From a virus, in the IMG/VR virus record IMGVR_UViG_3300044695_001206, positions 1 through 64,000 of that record: DNA of 64,000 bases. One strand, given 5' to 3'. Positions 6,973-14,735 of the stretch are shown here, one piece after another. Made by a program: the position numbers and the translations under genes. Under the pieces are notes generated by a model. The model saw only the letters and a list, made by a program, of their open reading frames with translations, was not told where the DNA came from and ran no database searches. Each line of letters begins with the position of its first letter. Within the stretch, counting starts at the first letter, position 1.

Positions 6973-8573
6973 TAACCTCCTGTAAATGCTGACATATCAG
7001 CACCTGAGTTTTGTAGGACATTCATAATACCTTGTCCACCATTCTGAGCTAGGTCTTGCTGACCAGCAGTTACTGCTAGATTGCCTAGAGCACCAGCTAC
7101 AGCCTGACCACCAGATTGCATTGCTTGTTGCTGCATCATCATCTGCTGCTGTTGCATCTGCTCTCTCTGGATATCTTCAGCTGAGCGTACCCAATTACGG
7201 GCATCAAAGCCAAGAGAAGTAATAAGTGCTCTTGCGTATTCATCCCACTTGAAAGACATTGCTGCCTGTTCTGGTAGGTTTCGTACCATTTCACCCATCT
7301 GCATAAGCTTCTGGAGATCTGTATCACGGCTAAGAGCCTGTAGACCAGTAATTACTTCTGTGGTAAGTGAGCCTTCAGCATCAAAGAACTGCTCATACAT
7401 TCGCTGATCTAGTTCTTCGGCTTCAATCATTAAGAAAACTGAACGCTTTACAATAGGTTCCATAAGATCTCTGGCAATAGCAGAGAATGCCCCGCCTAGA
7501 ACTGTCTCAAGTTCTGAGCCAATCATTCTAACAGCAGTCGCAGTAACACGGTCGCCACTAGGAATAGAAGCACTAGACATTAAGAAAGCTTGACCGATCT
7601 CACTACGCATAGTTTGAACGGCAGTTTGAGCAGCACCAATCTGTGGATTCATTGTCTGTGATGGAGACAGGACGAATACATCCTGTTGTCTTACAGGAAC
7701 CCATGAACCATTGGTAGAATCGGCAATGTCATCTACTTCGGTAATGCCGGATGGATCAATACACATCCAGAAAGCGGAAGCAGCAGCCATGCCATCAAGC
7801 ATTGCCCGTGTATAACCGTCAAGACTTGAGAGATCTCCTAGGATATCTTCGCAGTGCGACCTTCCGTAGTTTTCTCCGGGTATGCCATACCACCGTAGGA
7901 CCGTCACAGGACAAACTTCGTAGACACCTTCCGCTAGTACTGAACCATCGGAGTCTTCTTTTTTGTACTTCCATACATTATCCTCTTTTAGATACTGACA
8001 GTAGGTAGTCTTATAACCTTTTTTAGCAGATTGAGGAAGCGAGTAGTGATAACTAATTACTTCTGGATCTACTAAATCGTATTCAATATGAATGATTTCA
8101 TTTACATCTCCAGCTACGGTACGCTGAACCACATACTGATCCAAGCGGGTAACACGGAATTTAAAATCATCCATCTCATGTACCAAGCAATCTCCAACAA
8201 CAATTAAGTTTTGAATAGCTTGATAGATTGTTTCTCGTAAATTAGTACCAATAAGCTTGCGATAAACTTGATAGCTCATTGTTTCTAAATACTGACCAAT
8301 TTCTGCAGTAGGTTCTACACCAGACCGCAGACCAAACTTAAAGAATGGAGTATCATTTAAAGGCATCATTGCCGAAAGCATTCGGCTTGCTAAAGAAGTT
8401 ACTCCTCTAGCACCAACAGAGGATGTTGGCTGTGGTAGTTCCATTTCTTCAGTCCACCCTTCAGGGGGAAGAAGACTAGGAATTGTAAGAGCAGAACATA
8501 GTCTTGCTCTGTATAACTTGGATGTTCGCATAGCATCCAACATTCGGAAGCGATCAACTAGATTACCTGTCAT
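6972..8573 (-). CDS. Head-tail connector / portal protein (T7 gp8-like)
   Basis: A 533-aa protein of typical length for T7 portals (536 in T7). The N-terminal half has YRARLCSALTIPSLLP and GARGVTSLASRMLSAMMP; the middle includes LRWYGIPGENYGRSHCEDILGD territory; the last 60 residues are Gln/Met/Gly-rich. It forms the dodecameric DNA gate at one capsid vertex, bound by tail tube A and terminase. The ATG is 10 bp after the upstream coiled-coil gene, with GGAGCTA ahead. The order portal, scaffold, capsid is conserved, but eleven small or appendage genes are inserted between portal and scaffold. Confidence 0.95.
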   Translation of the reverse strand: MTGNLVDRFRMLDAMRTSKLYRARLCSALTIPSLLPPEGWTEEMELPQPTSSVGARGVTSLASRMLSAMMPLNDTPFFKFGLRSGVEPTAEIGQYLETMSYQVYRKLIGTNLRETIYQAIQNLIVVGDCLVHEMDDFKFRVTRLDQYVVQRTVAGDVNEIIHIEYDLVDPEVISYHYSLPQSAKKGYKTTYCQYLKEDNVWKYKKEDSDGSVLAEGVYEVCPVTVLRWYGIPGENYGRSHCEDILGDLSSLDGYTRAMLDGMAAASAFWMCIDPSGITEVDDIADSTNGSWVPVRQQDVFVLSPSQTMNPQIGAAQTAVQTMRSEIGQAFLMSSASIPSGDRVTATAVRMIGSELETVLGGAFSAIARDLMEPIVKRSVFLMIEAEELDQRMYEQFFDAEGSLTTEVITGLQALSRDTDLQKLMQMGEMVRNLPEQAAMSFKWDEYARALITSLGFDARNWVRSAEDIQREQMQQQQMMMQQQAMQSGGQAVAGALGNLAVTAGQQDLAQNGGQGIMNVLQNSGADMSAFTGG

Positions 8574-8583
8574 TGATAGCTCC

Positions 8584-8919
8584 TTACTGGTTATTCATAC
8601 CGTTATATAGTGAAGAATAAAAATCTAATGTGCGAACATTAGTACCTTGAATACCCTGCATCTGAGTTTCTTCAGCTTGAGCCTGTGCTTCTAATATAGC
8701 TTCTTGCTCAGCTTGTGATGCTTCTTGAATGGCTTGTTCTTCTTGAGCCTTAAGTTGTTCTCTTTCGGCTTTTTCTCTAGCAACTCTTCTAGTTTCTGCG
8801 TCTTCAGCAGCTTTTCGTCGCTCTTCTTCTTGTTGTTTCTGGAATTCTCTTTCTTCTGCCATCAGCTTTTGCTGCTCAGCAAAGGTCATTCCACCACTAA
8901 TCTTTGGTGATCCACCCAT
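8584..8919 (-). CDS. Coiled-coil Gln/Glu-rich protein upstream of portal
   Basis: A 111-aa protein. Residues 12-85 are an almost continuous charged helix dominated by Glu, Gln, Ala and Arg; the last 25 residues are polar. In position it corresponds to the small tail-assembly or host-range proteins next to gene 8 in T7-like phages (7.3 region), but the similarity is one of type only. GGAAAG lies ahead of the start. Confidence 0.7.
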   Translation of the reverse strand: MGGSPKISGGMTFAEQQKLMAEEREFQKQQEEERRKAAEDAETRRVAREKAEREQLKAQEEQAIQEASQAEQEAILEAQAQAEETQMQGIQGTNVRTLDFYSSLYNGMNNQ

Positions 8920-8920
8920 A

Positions 8921-9112
8921 TTACTTTCCTCCTTGCTGTTGTTTGAGGACAGCTTTCAGTTTGTTGACAACCTCTATCTGTCCTGCTCTGAACGCAGCTT
9001 GCCTAGCAAACTGTAGTTCATTAACATCGGGATTATATTCTAGAGGCTTATAAAGTTCTTCCAGAATCTTTATTAATTCTGGGTCGATTCTCGGAAACTT
9101 TTCTAATTTCAT
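8921..9112 (-). CDS. Small conserved podovirus protein (FPRIDPELI)
   Basis: A 63-aa protein with FPRIDPELIKILEELY and a C-terminal AAFRAGQIEVVNKLK helix, a pattern I associate with small proteins next to the portal in marine T7-like phages. Helical, no Cys. It ends one base before the coiled-coil gene. Its start lies inside the 3' end of the preceding 59-aa ORF. Function unknown. Confidence 0.72.
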   Translation of the reverse strand: MKLEKFPRIDPELIKILEELYKPLEYNPDVNELQFARQAAFRAGQIEVVNKLKAVLKQQQGGK

Positions 9113-9227
9113 TTGTTAGTTCATCTAGCTTAGCATAGATGTCTTTAAGCATAAGCTTTACTTCAGGCATATCAATACCAGAAGAAAGCATTAATTTTGT
9201 TTTTGCTGATTGAATGTTTGTTACCAT
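9048..9227 (-). CDS. Small helical protein, unknown
   Basis: A 59-aa ORF beginning MVTNIQSAKTKL and continuing as an amphipathic helix (EVKLMLKDIYAKLDELTNE) with a basic tail. It fills the otherwise empty space between the 274-aa gene and the FPRID gene and overlaps the latter by 65 bp. The ATG lies 4 nt after the upstream stop. The helical half looks coding; the overlapping tail is less certain. Confidence 0.5.
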   Translation of the reverse strand: MVTNIQSAKTKLMLSSGIDMPEVKLMLKDIYAKLDELTNEIRKVSENRPRINKDSGRTL

Positions 9228-9230
9228 AGT

Positions 9231-10055
9231 TTATAGCCTAGCTATTTGTTCCTGTATAGTCTTTATATTAGCAGCAATTCCTTTTTTATTTTTAGCAAGA
9301 GAAGCTATATTTTTTTCTAGATCTTTTGTATATCTCTCTGCATAGGTTTTTTGTAAAGTAGGCGAAGACATGAAACGAGTTGTTTCAATAGCCGTTGTTA
9401 ATTTTTTCTTTTCGGCTGATTCTGCTGCTGATAACTTTACAGAATAAATAGGTTTTGTTTTTTTACTTCGCAGATCATAAGCATAAGTTGTTTTTCTACT
9501 GCTTCTATTAGCTTTATTCCATCTAGCAAGTCCACTAGGTGTATTAAGATCTACTTGATCATACTCATACTTAACAGAGTTTAGTTGAATATCTGATAAA
9601 TAATTGTTCAATACATCTTTCTTTGCTACTTCTTTTTCATTAGCCAAAAATTCTTTAATAGCTTTATTCTGTCTTTCAAGAGCACGGTTATTTTCTTCTA
9701 CTTCACTAATTTGCTGTTCTGTTTTTTGTTTTGCTACTTGTTCAGGATTAAAAACATAAAAAGCAGTGTCAGTTTTTGAGCTTGTAGTGACATCATTTCC
9801 AAAGGTAAACCTAATATCTTTTATAGGAGAAAATTCTTTATTATAAATATCGGTGTATCTAGGAACTTCTTTTTTTTCTAGTCTTTCAGTACCTGTTTGT
9901 TTAAAGTATTCTTCTTCTCCTATAGCAGTATAGTCTAAAAGACCAGCTTTAATCGTGTTTAATACTTTTTCTTGTTTAGTTAGTTCTGAAGTATGGTATT
10001 CTAAATAAGTATTATATGTATTTAATTGTTGATTAAGTGCATCTAATGTAGCCAT
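9231..10055 (-). CDS. Coiled-coil protein of unknown function
   Basis: A 274-aa protein, 16-18 percent Lys, with long helical stretches: residues 1-40, 110-150 (EVEENNRALERQNKAIKEF) and 225-274. The middle has a KKTKPIYSVKLS block. It lies at the boundary between nucleotide metabolism and head genes. No family recognised; it could be a scaffold-like, structural or ejected protein. It ends 4 bp before the 59-aa ORF and starts 4 bp after the reductase. Confidence 0.7.
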   Translation of the reverse strand: MATLDALNQQLNTYNTYLEYHTSELTKQEKVLNTIKAGLLDYTAIGEEEYFKQTGTERLEKKEVPRYTDIYNKEFSPIKDIRFTFGNDVTTSSKTDTAFYVFNPEQVAKQKTEQQISEVEENNRALERQNKAIKEFLANEKEVAKKDVLNNYLSDIQLNSVKYEYDQVDLNTPSGLARWNKANRSSRKTTYAYDLRSKKTKPIYSVKLSAAESAEKKKLTTAIETTRFMSSPTLQKTYAERYTKDLEKNIASLAKNKKGIAANIKTIQEQIARL

Positions 10056-10058
10056 GTC

Positions 10059-11951
10059 TTATCCTTTGAGATCTATAATCTCACACGCACCAGCAGTGCA
10101 TGCCATTGTATGAGAGGATGTTGTTGTATCTATCTTTTCATAGAAAGATAGGTTATTAAAATCGACAGGAGCCATTACATACGAATCGTATGTTTCTTTG
10201 GTAATTGCTTCAAAGGGAGCCTGAGCATAAACATGGTCAGACTTTGGCAGGAAGGAGATACCAGAGATCTTATCAAAGTTCTCCCATACCCATTGTCCTA
10301 CTGGCATAAACTCACTATCAGAATAGTTGACGGTAATGCTTGGCTTATGCTGACAGTAATACTCCTGATAGGCAAGCCACAGATTAAGGTGGTCGATTGC
10401 CTGTAGTTCATCTTGGGTAAGAGAACCTGATGGAGCAGACTGAGCAAAGGTGAATACTGCTGTTGAATCTGGATTCATTACACAGTCTTCTACCATAACC
10501 TGAGCATCACGCATTAGCTGATAGATAGGATCTTTCTTGTCGATACGAACTCTACGATAATAATGCTCGGCATATCGTGGATGAAGACCACTGGCTGAGT
10601 TAGCCAAGCAAGAGGTTGTTCCCTCTGGCTTGATGCAAGTAATTGACTTGCTTGGGTTGACACCCAACTGCTTAGCCCAATCAAGGTTTGTCTTGATAGC
10701 GATCTCACGGAGATTCTCAAGAACATGCTTGAGCTTTCCATAACCAAGAATGCCAGACATTAGCTTGTTATCAAAGATGCCTGTCATGGATACACCAAGC
10801 AGTCTTTCCTCTTCACAATTCTTTGTCCATGAAGAGTCTTCACGGGAAAGATATGGGAAGTGAGTGAACATGCTTTGGATTGTACCGATGATTGTAGCCA
10901 TCTCAATCTTCTTAGCTAATGTCTCAGGTGTGTCTGAAGCGCGGACCACAACGGTCGATAAGTTGCAGAACTGATTAGGTCTGAGAATAATCTCAGAACA
11001 AGGATTGGTCCCATAGTGTACATTAACATCACGACCAGCCTTGGCTGCAATAGATCTCATCGCATCACGGTTGCAGATACCGCGCTCTCCGCTGTGAGAG
11101 TTGTACAGATCAGTCCACTCCTCTAGGAATTGTCCCATTGAAGGGCGACCATTGTACACAGCGGAATTATTGGCTAGGGCGCGGTGTCCTGATGATTCCC
11201 ACCAAGCACCACTCTTGCATGTTGCCATCTCACGATCCGCGAGATCACTAAGTGAAATCATTGCTGAGCGGCGAACGCCACCAACGATAACTGACTGAGC
11301 AATCTTACAGCAAATGTCGTGACACTCAAGCGGAGTGAGTCTGCGTCCCTGAGCCTTGTAGAATGTCTGAACGACAAAGCGGAATACTTCCTCAAGCGGG
11401 GCAGGACCGCTTGCGCGTCCTCCGAAAGTCTTGAGCTTTTCTCCAGCCTTGCGTACTTTACTGGTGTCCCACTTAAGGTGTACACCCTTGTAGAGATTGT
11501 CAATTAATTGGTGGAGTGAATCACACCAACCTTCTCGACTATCTTCTACAAACATAACATTGTCAAACATCTTATGAATAGTAGGAATAGTTGGCATCTT
11601 GTCTGTGCATCTACGCTCAACAGTATAACCAACACCAGTACCACACATAAGAATATACATTAGGTTGGAGAATGCTTTTGGTGAGTCAATCTCCAGATAA
11701 GAGCAATTGTATAGTGCTGTATGATCGCGGTCCAAAGCTGGCCCTGCGGTCATAAGCCCACGCATTGAGGGTAATACCTCAAGATTTAGAATTGCATCAC
11801 GAATATCAGGTCGTGAAGTTAGGGTAGGAACTTTGGTTGTAAAGTAATTCCACCAACGGTCCACAGTTTCGTCCCAAGTTTCACGACGAGATTCAGAATC
11901 CATCCATCGACTATAACGAGAGATGGCAATAAAGTTTTGAAATGTATCCAT
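10059..11951 (-). CDS. nrdJ: Adenosylcobalamin-dependent ribonucleotide reductase, class II, monomeric type
   Basis: A 630-aa enzyme that reduces ribonucleotides, most likely triphosphates, to deoxynucleotides. The active-site signature is N316-P-C318-S-E320, with C329 eleven residues later, exactly the spacing of C408 and C419 in the Lactobacillus leichmannii enzyme. C83 (YNCSY) matches its partner C119, and a C-terminal CxxxxC (C618, C623) is the thiol shuttle. There is no radical-storing small subunit or activase gene, as expected for class II. The gene ends the metabolism block and supplies dNTPs from host RNA precursors; it makes phage replication depend on B12 made or imported by the host. 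Confidence 0.95.
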   Translation of the reverse strand: MDTFQNFIAISRYSRWMDSESRRETWDETVDRWWNYFTTKVPTLTSRPDIRDAILNLEVLPSMRGLMTAGPALDRDHTALYNCSYLEIDSPKAFSNLMYILMCGTGVGYTVERRCTDKMPTIPTIHKMFDNVMFVEDSREGWCDSLHQLIDNLYKGVHLKWDTSKVRKAGEKLKTFGGRASGPAPLEEVFRFVVQTFYKAQGRRLTPLECHDICCKIAQSVIVGGVRRSAMISLSDLADREMATCKSGAWWESSGHRALANNSAVYNGRPSMGQFLEEWTDLYNSHSGERGICNRDAMRSIAAKAGRDVNVHYGTNPCSEIILRPNQFCNLSTVVVRASDTPETLAKKIEMATIIGTIQSMFTHFPYLSREDSSWTKNCEEERLLGVSMTGIFDNKLMSGILGYGKLKHVLENLREIAIKTNLDWAKQLGVNPSKSITCIKPEGTTSCLANSASGLHPRYAEHYYRRVRIDKKDPIYQLMRDAQVMVEDCVMNPDSTAVFTFAQSAPSGSLTQDELQAIDHLNLWLAYQEYYCQHKPSITVNYSDSEFMPVGQWVWENFDKISGISFLPKSDHVYAQAPFEAITKETYDSYVMAPVDFNNLSFYEKIDTTTSSHTMACTAGACEIIDLKG

Positions 11952-11978
11952 ATCTGTCCTTCTTAAACGGCTAGTTAA

Positions 11979-12491
11979 TTATAAACCTGTGCTTCCAAAA
12001 CCACCAGTTCCTCTTACAGTCTCTGGAAGTTTATCGACAGAGATGAATGGGAATTGAGTAACAGGCAGGAAAACAATCTGTGCAATACGATCACCCTTAT
12101 TTAATGCGACAATCTCATATGAGTTGTTTACCAAGGATAGTTTGATTTCACCCCGGTAATCTGAGTCGATCACACCGACTGAGTTTCTTAGGGTAACACC
12201 CTTGGTAGCCAAGCCAGACCGTGGAAAGACAAGTCCAACAAAGCCTTCTGGAATAGCGATAGATACACCAGTAGCAACAAGGTAGCTAGATCCGGGCGAC
12301 AGGGTAATATCGACAGCGATCTTTAGATCAGCCCCGGCAGAACCCTTAGTCTTATACTCTGGTTTACACTTGTCATCTAGGAGAACCATAGGGATACTAT
12401 CTGGTCTATGGGTATAAGTAGAAGTGTTGTAATTATTGTTATCAGCATAGACAGCTGAGTTAGTATCATAGCAAGTAACTTTAGTATCCAT
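11979..12491 (-). CDS. dut: dUTP diphosphatase (trimeric dUTPase)
   Basis: A 170-aa protein with all five dUTPase motifs in order: GSAGADL, FPRSGLA, GVIDSDYRGE, GDRIAQIVF and the C-terminal lid RGTGGFGSTG. It hydrolyses dUTP to dUMP, preventing uracil in DNA and feeding ThyX. About 40 residues precede motif 1, with an Asn/Tyr-rich low-complexity start (DNNNYNTSTY), longer than usual. The ATG overlaps the exonuclease stop by 11 bp. A candidate phage promoter lies about 25 bp upstream, inside the end of the exonuclease gene. Confidence 0.95.
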   Translation of the reverse strand: MDTKVTCYDTNSAVYADNNNYNTSTYTHRPDSIPMVLLDDKCKPEYKTKGSAGADLKIAVDITLSPGSSYLVATGVSIAIPEGFVGLVFPRSGLATKGVTLRNSVGVIDSDYRGEIKLSLVNNSYEIVALNKGDRIAQIVFLPVTQFPFISVDKLPETVRGTGGFGSTGL

Positions 12492-13251
12492 TAGTATCTC
12501 CTAGGGTTTGTTCTTCAGTAGCCCCAACTATTGGGCAGAATAATTTTATCTGCTTTTTAGCCTTGTCGTACTCACCATTCCGTAGGATGCGGACAGACCT
12601 AGCCATAGCCAAGCAGTAATCATAGTCGTATTTACCGCCATCTGCGGTTTTAGCTTGGTCATAGGCTGCTAACACAGCAACCGACCAGTTTCGGGGGTGG
12701 ACATATTTAAGCCATTTCTCAGCTTTAGCTGGCCCCCACTTCCAGATACCGGGAATATTATCAGTCGTATCCCCTGTAATCCACTGCTTGTGGAAGTTGT
12801 AATCAGCTGTATACTGATCCACAATATCTGGTGTATGTTCCTTATCTGGATTCCAATGCCATCCCGGTACAGACCGAAGATCTTTGTCTATGGTCACGGC
12901 AATCCCCTTACCAGAGGAAGCCATAAGTCCCATAATATCATCAGCCTCTAACCTTGGCACTGTCAGAATGTCATGCTCATGGATAAGTTCAAGAGCATAG
13001 TCCATGCTTTCGGGGGTCTGCTTGCGGACATCCCGGTGAGCCTTGTATGGCTCCCAGAAGTCACGCCTGTAGTTGTCCTTGCGATTGCATGACATAGCAA
13101 TGTAAACCTTCTTTATTCCCATCGGTGTCCAAGACTTGACATCGTGAGATAGTCGCTCTTCTAAATATTCAACACCCTCTTGGTCTGCCCAGAAAGCAGC
13201 GCGATAACATAGGATGTCTCCATCCAGAACAGCAACATCAGGTCTTTCCAT
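12481..13251 (-). CDS. 5'-3' exonuclease, FEN/T7 gp6 type
   Basis: A 256-aa nuclease started at MERPDVAVLD, which has GGAGAAGGA ahead; a longer reading begins 15 bp upstream. Metal-binding acidic motifs are visible: D near residue 11 (VLDGDI), EADDIMG, TIDKDLRSV and the TGDTTDNIPGI helix-3-turn region with WGPAKAEK. It removes RNA primers and degrades host DNA from 5' ends, as gp6 does in T7. It overlaps the kinase-like gene upstream (14 bp) and dut downstream (11 bp), so the set is translated together. Confidence 0.9.
   Translation of the reverse strand: MERPDVAVLDGDILCYRAAFWADQEGVEYLEERLSHDVKSWTPMGIKKVYIAMSCNRKDNYRRDFWEPYKAHRDVRKQTPESMDYALELIHEHDILTVPRLEADDIMGLMASSGKGIAVTIDKDLRSVPGWHWNPDKEHTPDIVDQYTADYNFHKQWITGDTTDNIPGIWKWGPAKAEKWLKYVHPRNWSVAVLAAYDQAKTADGGKYDYDYCLAMARSVRILRNGEYDKAKKQIKLFCPIVGATEEQTLGDTNGY
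12516..12535 (-). promoter_or_regulatory. Candidate phage RNA polymerase promoter 1
   Basis: The minus strand reads CCAATAGTTGGGGCTACTGA, one of four copies of the consensus CC(G)AATRGTTGGGGCTA. It lies in the last codons of the exonuclease gene and points into dut and the reductase. GTTGGGGCT is invariant in all four copies regardless of coding status, so conservation is at DNA level. The initiating nucleotide is probably in the G run, as in T7-type promoters. Confidence 0.65.
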
Positions 13252-13969
13252 TATCCTTCTCCTCATCTATTAGTTTCAAAATATCTTGAATGATTTGTTC
13301 TTCGTCTGGTGTTCTATCCTCACGGGATGCTTGACAAAGCTCACAAGTACATAAGTTACCTAGCAATCCTTCGGATAGAATATGAAACCATTCCTCAAAC
13401 TTCTGGGTTGCTTTAGCTTTGTATTGCTTTTCAGTACCGTTGTTGTAGAGAACATAATCAAAAACTTCTGTATAATTCTTGTCGTTAAGTTCCATTGAAT
13501 TAGCTAAAGCTTCGGATTCATGTGTTCTCCACTCAGCTTTTGCTTCTGGTAGTTCACGACTTCCTGCTGCTACAAAGACTGTTAGTGCTCGTAAATCACG
13601 GGCAGCAGCAACCTCATTCATGTATCGACAATCATCAACAATGACTACCTTCTCATGCCAAGTATCAGGATCAGCTTCAAGAGCTGCTTTTTCTTGCTCA
13701 TACATTGTGGTAATCTTTTCACGGAAACGCTTAACCCAATAGTCTGGGTCTTTGGATCTCATGTCAGAACCTAGTGTTTGGCAGAAAGCTCTATACTCTT
13801 CTGGATTTTTATCTTTAGAATATCCTTTAGCTTCTGCTTCTTGCTTAAGTGCATTAGCAAAAGGAAGGACTACGGGAGTGTACCCTTCGTTATAGGCATA
13901 CTCACTTAGCCACTTGGCTAGAGTGGTTTTGCCCACACGGGCCTTTCCACCGATCATTATTATCAGCAT
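13238..13969 (-). CDS. P-loop deoxynucleoside monophosphate kinase-like protein
   Basis: A 243-aa protein from MLIIMIGGKA, chosen because GGGAGAG precedes it and the P-loop GGKARVGKTT (residues 7-16) then lies at the N-terminus as usual. A second motif VVIVDDCRYMNE acts as Walker B, and EWRTHESE supplies a lid-type basic patch. The architecture fits phage dNMP kinases, which phosphorylate nucleotides released from host DNA. The C-terminal 40 residues add a CxxC (CELC) and an acidic helix, not typical for the family. Substrate not provable from sequence. Confidence 0.75.
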   Translation of the reverse strand: MLIIMIGGKARVGKTTLAKWLSEYAYNEGYTPVVLPFANALKQEAEAKGYSKDKNPEEYRAFCQTLGSDMRSKDPDYWVKRFREKITTMYEQEKAALEADPDTWHEKVVIVDDCRYMNEVAAARDLRALTVFVAAGSRELPEAKAEWRTHESEALANSMELNDKNYTEVFDYVLYNNGTEKQYKAKATQKFEEWFHILSEGLLGNLCTCELCQASREDRTPDEEQIIQDILKLIDEEKDNGKT

Positions 13970-14405
13970 GTAAACTCTCCCATAGTTCCTTTGGACTGAA
14001 AAGATCAGGGACATCCCAACCTTTAAACTTTAAATAATCACAGATAAAAGTTACGCAACTGGCTGGTTTCTTCATACCAAAGAAACGACCGACTGCATAA
14101 TAAAAAATCATCTTAACTGCACTGATCTGCCGATACTTCATAAAGAACTGAAAGTCATTAGAAGATAAATCTAGATCGCCTATATCATACTCATAATACT
14201 TTTCTACTTTCAGTTTAGAAAGAGCAGCAACTTTTACAACTTCAGCAGCTTTACCGTCAATAACAATTACAGCTATTGGCGGTTCTGTATTAAACTCAAG
14301 ATGAGCGTGAGTATGCTTTGCATTAGTAAGTACACGAATAAAAGTATAACGCCACGATTGTACTGGCTTAAACTTATAGAAACAAATTTTAGTATTAACT
14401 CTCAT
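13902..14405 (-). CDS. Papain-like (permuted NlpC/P60-type) fold candidate
   Basis: A 167-aa protein. H34 (THAHLEF region) precedes a later Cys (PASCVTFICDYL) and a GWDVPDLFSPKELW segment, the His-then-Cys order of circularly permuted NlpC/P60-like proteins. Such folds include amidases, peptidases and acyltransferases. As no ordinary endolysin is visible in the window, this gene could supply lysis or wall-remodelling activity, but it sits among replication genes and has no export signal. The C-terminus overlaps the kinase start by 68 bp; the ATG overlaps the DUF4406 stop. Confidence 0.5.
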   Translation of the reverse strand: MRVNTKICFYKFKPVQSWRYTFIRVLTNAKHTHAHLEFNTEPPIAVIVIDGKAAEVVKVAALSKLKVEKYYEYDIGDLDLSSNDFQFFMKYRQISAVKMIFYYAVGRFFGMKKPASCVTFICDYLKFKGWDVPDLFSPKELWESLHADNNDRWKGPCGQNHSSQVAK

Positions 14406-14727
14406 AAAAAATTGGCATCCCCAAATATGTTGCTAGTGCATGTTCAACTCTAGCTCCCTCTGAATGCTCCCATCCATGCAACATCACCATAGCATTGCAA
14501 TTTAGAATAGCATTGAGGTCGCGCTTCATGCAGGACCGTAAATGTTCTTTAGAATCTTCAGCTGTTGCTGGATCAAATCCTTCATCCTCATCCATACGGG
14601 CGGGATTATAAATCTTTTCAATCATTGGGTTCTTTACCCACTTTTTCTCTGCGTTATAGAACGCATCAAAGTTATGGTTCGGGTATCCCCGCATAGGACC
14701 AGCAATGTACATAGTAAGTGAACTCAT
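14395..14727 (-). CDS. DUF4406 nucleoside deoxyribosyltransferase-like protein
   Basis: A 110-aa protein from MSSLTMYIAGPMRG with an AAGGAG site ahead. The N-terminal YIAGPMRGYPNHN loop, the central NPARMDEDEGFDP and the C-terminal LHGWEHSEGARVE helix are the hallmarks of the DUF4406 branch of nucleoside 2-deoxyribosyltransferase-like proteins. The E of SEGARVE matches the nucleophile region. It likely cleaves or exchanges the N-glycosidic bond of a nucleotide in dNTP salvage; activity is not established for the family. Confidence 0.85.
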   Translation of the reverse strand: MSSLTMYIAGPMRGYPNHNFDAFYNAEKKWVKNPMIEKIYNPARMDEDEGFDPATAEDSKEHLRSCMKRDLNAILNCNAMVMLHGWEHSEGARVEHALATYLGMPIFYES

Positions 14728-14735
14728 ATTACTCC

